Below, piece by piece: positions 14,009 to 15,002 of a DNA stretch of 15,002 nt. The translations under genes and the position numbers were made by a program. A model generated the notes under the pieces. The model searched no databases. It worked only from the letters and a program-made list of their open reading frames with translations, and had not been told where the DNA came from. The DNA is from JBBAGE01 sp041655055 (GTDB taxonomy: Bacteria > Pseudomonadota > Alphaproteobacteria > Rhodobacterales > Rhodobacteraceae). Where the stretch lies: the NCBI GenBank assembly GCA_041655055.1, contig JBBAGE010000042.1, forward strand, positions 1 through 15,002. The letters run 5' to 3'. The stretch's first letter is position 1; every line of letters starts with the position of its first letter.

Positions 14009-14935
14009 TTAGGCGTCTTGGCCACAGCTCGCAAGGGTTTGGGCCAGATTGCGCAGCATCTGGCCATAAAGTGCCGGGCCCTGCGCCAGATCGGTGCCCA
14101 GCGGATCAAGAATCCCGGTGGGGATATCGCTGCCCTCGGTCACGGTGGCGATCAGGTTGGGGTTGAACTGCGGTTCGGCAAAGATGCAGGCTGGGCTGAG
14201 CGCGGCAATTGCGCCGCGGATTTCGCGCAGCCGCGCCGGGCTGGGATCGGTGGCATCGCCCAGCGAAATCGCCCCCGCGGCCGCAAGACCGAAGCGGGAT
14301 TCGAAATATTGATAGGCATCGTGGAATACGACGAACTGGCGATCGCGCACGGGGGCCAGCAGGATCTGGATCTCGGCCGTGATCTGATCGATCTCGGCCT
14401 TGCCCGCCTGTGCGTTGGCGGCGTAAAGGGCGGCGTTTTCGGGATCGGCGGCAGAAAGCGTGGCGGCAATGGTATCGAGCCAGAGCTTGCCGTTCTCGGG
14501 ATCAAGCCAGGCGTGGCTGTCGTGGCGGTGATCGTGGTCGTGGTGGTCATGCCCGTGATCGTGATCGTGATCATGCGCCTCGAATGTCGCGCCGGTGCGA
14601 TAGGGCAGGCGGATCGTCCCTTCGGCATCAAAAAGCGTGATGACCTGCGCATCACCGGCAAGCGCGCGGATTGGCGATTCCAGCCAGGGCGAAAGGTCAT
14701 AGCTTACGTGAAACACGATATCGGCATCCTGCAGCGCCTGTGCCTCGGACGGGCGCAGGGCGTGATGATGGGGCGAGGCGCTGCCCGGCACGACTTGTGC
14801 GGGGGTGCCCGCCCCCTCCATCACGCGGGCGACCAGCGCATGCACGGGTGCGATATCGGTCGCGACGCGGGGCACTTCGGCCAAGGTGGGAGTGGCGGCG
14901 GCAAAAAGGGCGGCGGTGGCAATGGGTCGGATCAT
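14009..14935 (-). CDS. znuA: Zinc ABC transporter substrate-binding protein ZnuA
   Basis: This 308-residue periplasmic zinc-binding protein of the cluster A-I family delivers Zn(II) to the ZnuBC permease. It has a signal peptide (MIRPIATAALFAAATPTLA|EV). Expected ligands are His56 in GSASPHHHALRPSEA, His141 in SHAWLDPENGK and His205 in VVFHDAYQYFE. A histidine/aspartate-rich loop (about 121-138, ten His) precedes the second ligand, a hallmark of zinc rather than manganese proteins. Cys250 and Cys304 match the disulfide known in E. coli ZnuA. The start at 14935 was chosen because AAGGAA (complement of 14943-14948) is seven bases upstream; an upstream ATG at 14965 lacks a site and would spoil the signal peptide. 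A Zur-like box lies upstream. The permease genes are not in the window; they may lie divergently beyond the right edge, as in many relatives. It leads the metal operon. Confidence 0.96.
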   Translation of the reverse strand: MIRPIATAALFAAATPTLAEVPRVATDIAPVHALVARVMEGAGTPAQVVPGSASPHHHALRPSEAQALQDADIVFHVSYDLSPWLESPIRALAGDAQVITLFDAEGTIRLPYRTGATFEAHDHDHDHGHDHHDHDHRHDSHAWLDPENGKLWLDTIAATLSAADPENAALYAANAQAGKAEIDQITAEIQILLAPVRDRQFVVFHDAYQYFESRFGLAAAGAISLGDATDPSPARLREIRGAIAALSPACIFAEPQFNPNLIATVTEGSDIPTGILDPLGTDLAQGPALYGQMLRNLAQTLASCGQDA

Positions 14936-14975
14936 CGGGGGATTCCTTGGTTGGTGATGTCGCAATCTTTATGCG

Positions 14976-14993
14976 TGATAGTATAACATATCA
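14976..14993. promoter_or_regulatory. Candidate Zur operator upstream of znuA
   Basis: TGATAGTATAACATATCA is an 18-base imperfect palindrome with perfect outer arms TGATA/TATCA (six of nine pairs match). It contains TAACATATC, which resembles half of known alphaproteobacterial Zur boxes. It lies about 40 bases before the znuA start, in AT-rich DNA that contrasts with the rest of the window. Repression by Zn-loaded Zur is the usual control of znuA. The left half-site is degenerate, so certainty is limited. Confidence 0.55.
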
Positions 14994-15002
14994 ACCCCTG
15001 AT

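Noticed and set aside
14513..14580. Possible CRISPR-like or tandem regulatory repeat
   Set aside because: The repeat unit is six bases, without spacers, in frame, and encodes His/Asp of the ZnuA metal loop.
13541..14986. 481-codon open frame on the + strand across NicO and znuA
   Set aside because: It is antisense to two clear genes. Its Val/Ile repeat is merely the complement of the ZnuA His loop codons.

Overview
The window looks like chromosomal DNA of a high-GC alphaproteobacterium, most likely Rhodobacteraceae. Reasons: pervasive G/C third positions, proteins that read like the Rhodobacterales versions of GlcD/E/F, DUF1523, PCu(A)C and a cytochrome b561, and a ROSE-like leader on a small heat-shock gene. 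No rRNA, tRNA, CRISPR array or intact mobile element is visible. The assignment rests on remembered family features; no search was run.

Layout. 1-289 is the C-terminal end of a membrane protein, probably a 'glutamine amidotransferase-like' protein. 290-884 holds no intact gene but carries the wreck of an IS5-family transposase (about 365-815), ended by a strong 20-bp inverted repeat (807-863). 885-1454 (-) is a cytochrome b561. Divergent from it is the glycolate oxidase operon glcD-glcE-glcF (1624-5468), with a palindrome lying in its putative promoter. A secreted trypsin-like protease (5509-6312) follows closely. Next is a class-A small heat-shock protein (6425-6898), with a sigma-32-like promoter and a ROSE-like RNA thermometer, closed by a rho-independent terminator. 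6943-7938 (-) is an S58/P1-family self-processing peptidase. 8038-9659 (+) is a probable operon: small membrane protein, DUF1523 protein, ribulose-phosphate 3-epimerase.

9722-12007 is a divergent MarR regulator / DHA2 drug-efflux pair, with two inverted repeats in the shared intergenic region. 12043-14935 (-) is a compact metal operon read right to left: znuA (zinc-binding protein with a His-rich loop), a NicO/RcnA-type metal transporter, a small Cys/His protein resembling DUF2946, and a PCu(A)C copper chaperone. A candidate Zur operator lies at the right edge of the window upstream of znuA.

How the genes work together: glcDEF oxidises glycolate to glyoxylate, and rpe serves the pentose phosphate/Calvin pathway, so both touch carbon salvage. 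The most interesting parts are the mixed-metal operon, with a nested stem-loop before its copper chaperone gene, and the heat-shock control region between the protease and hsp20. I see no convincing wholly new defence or mobile system.
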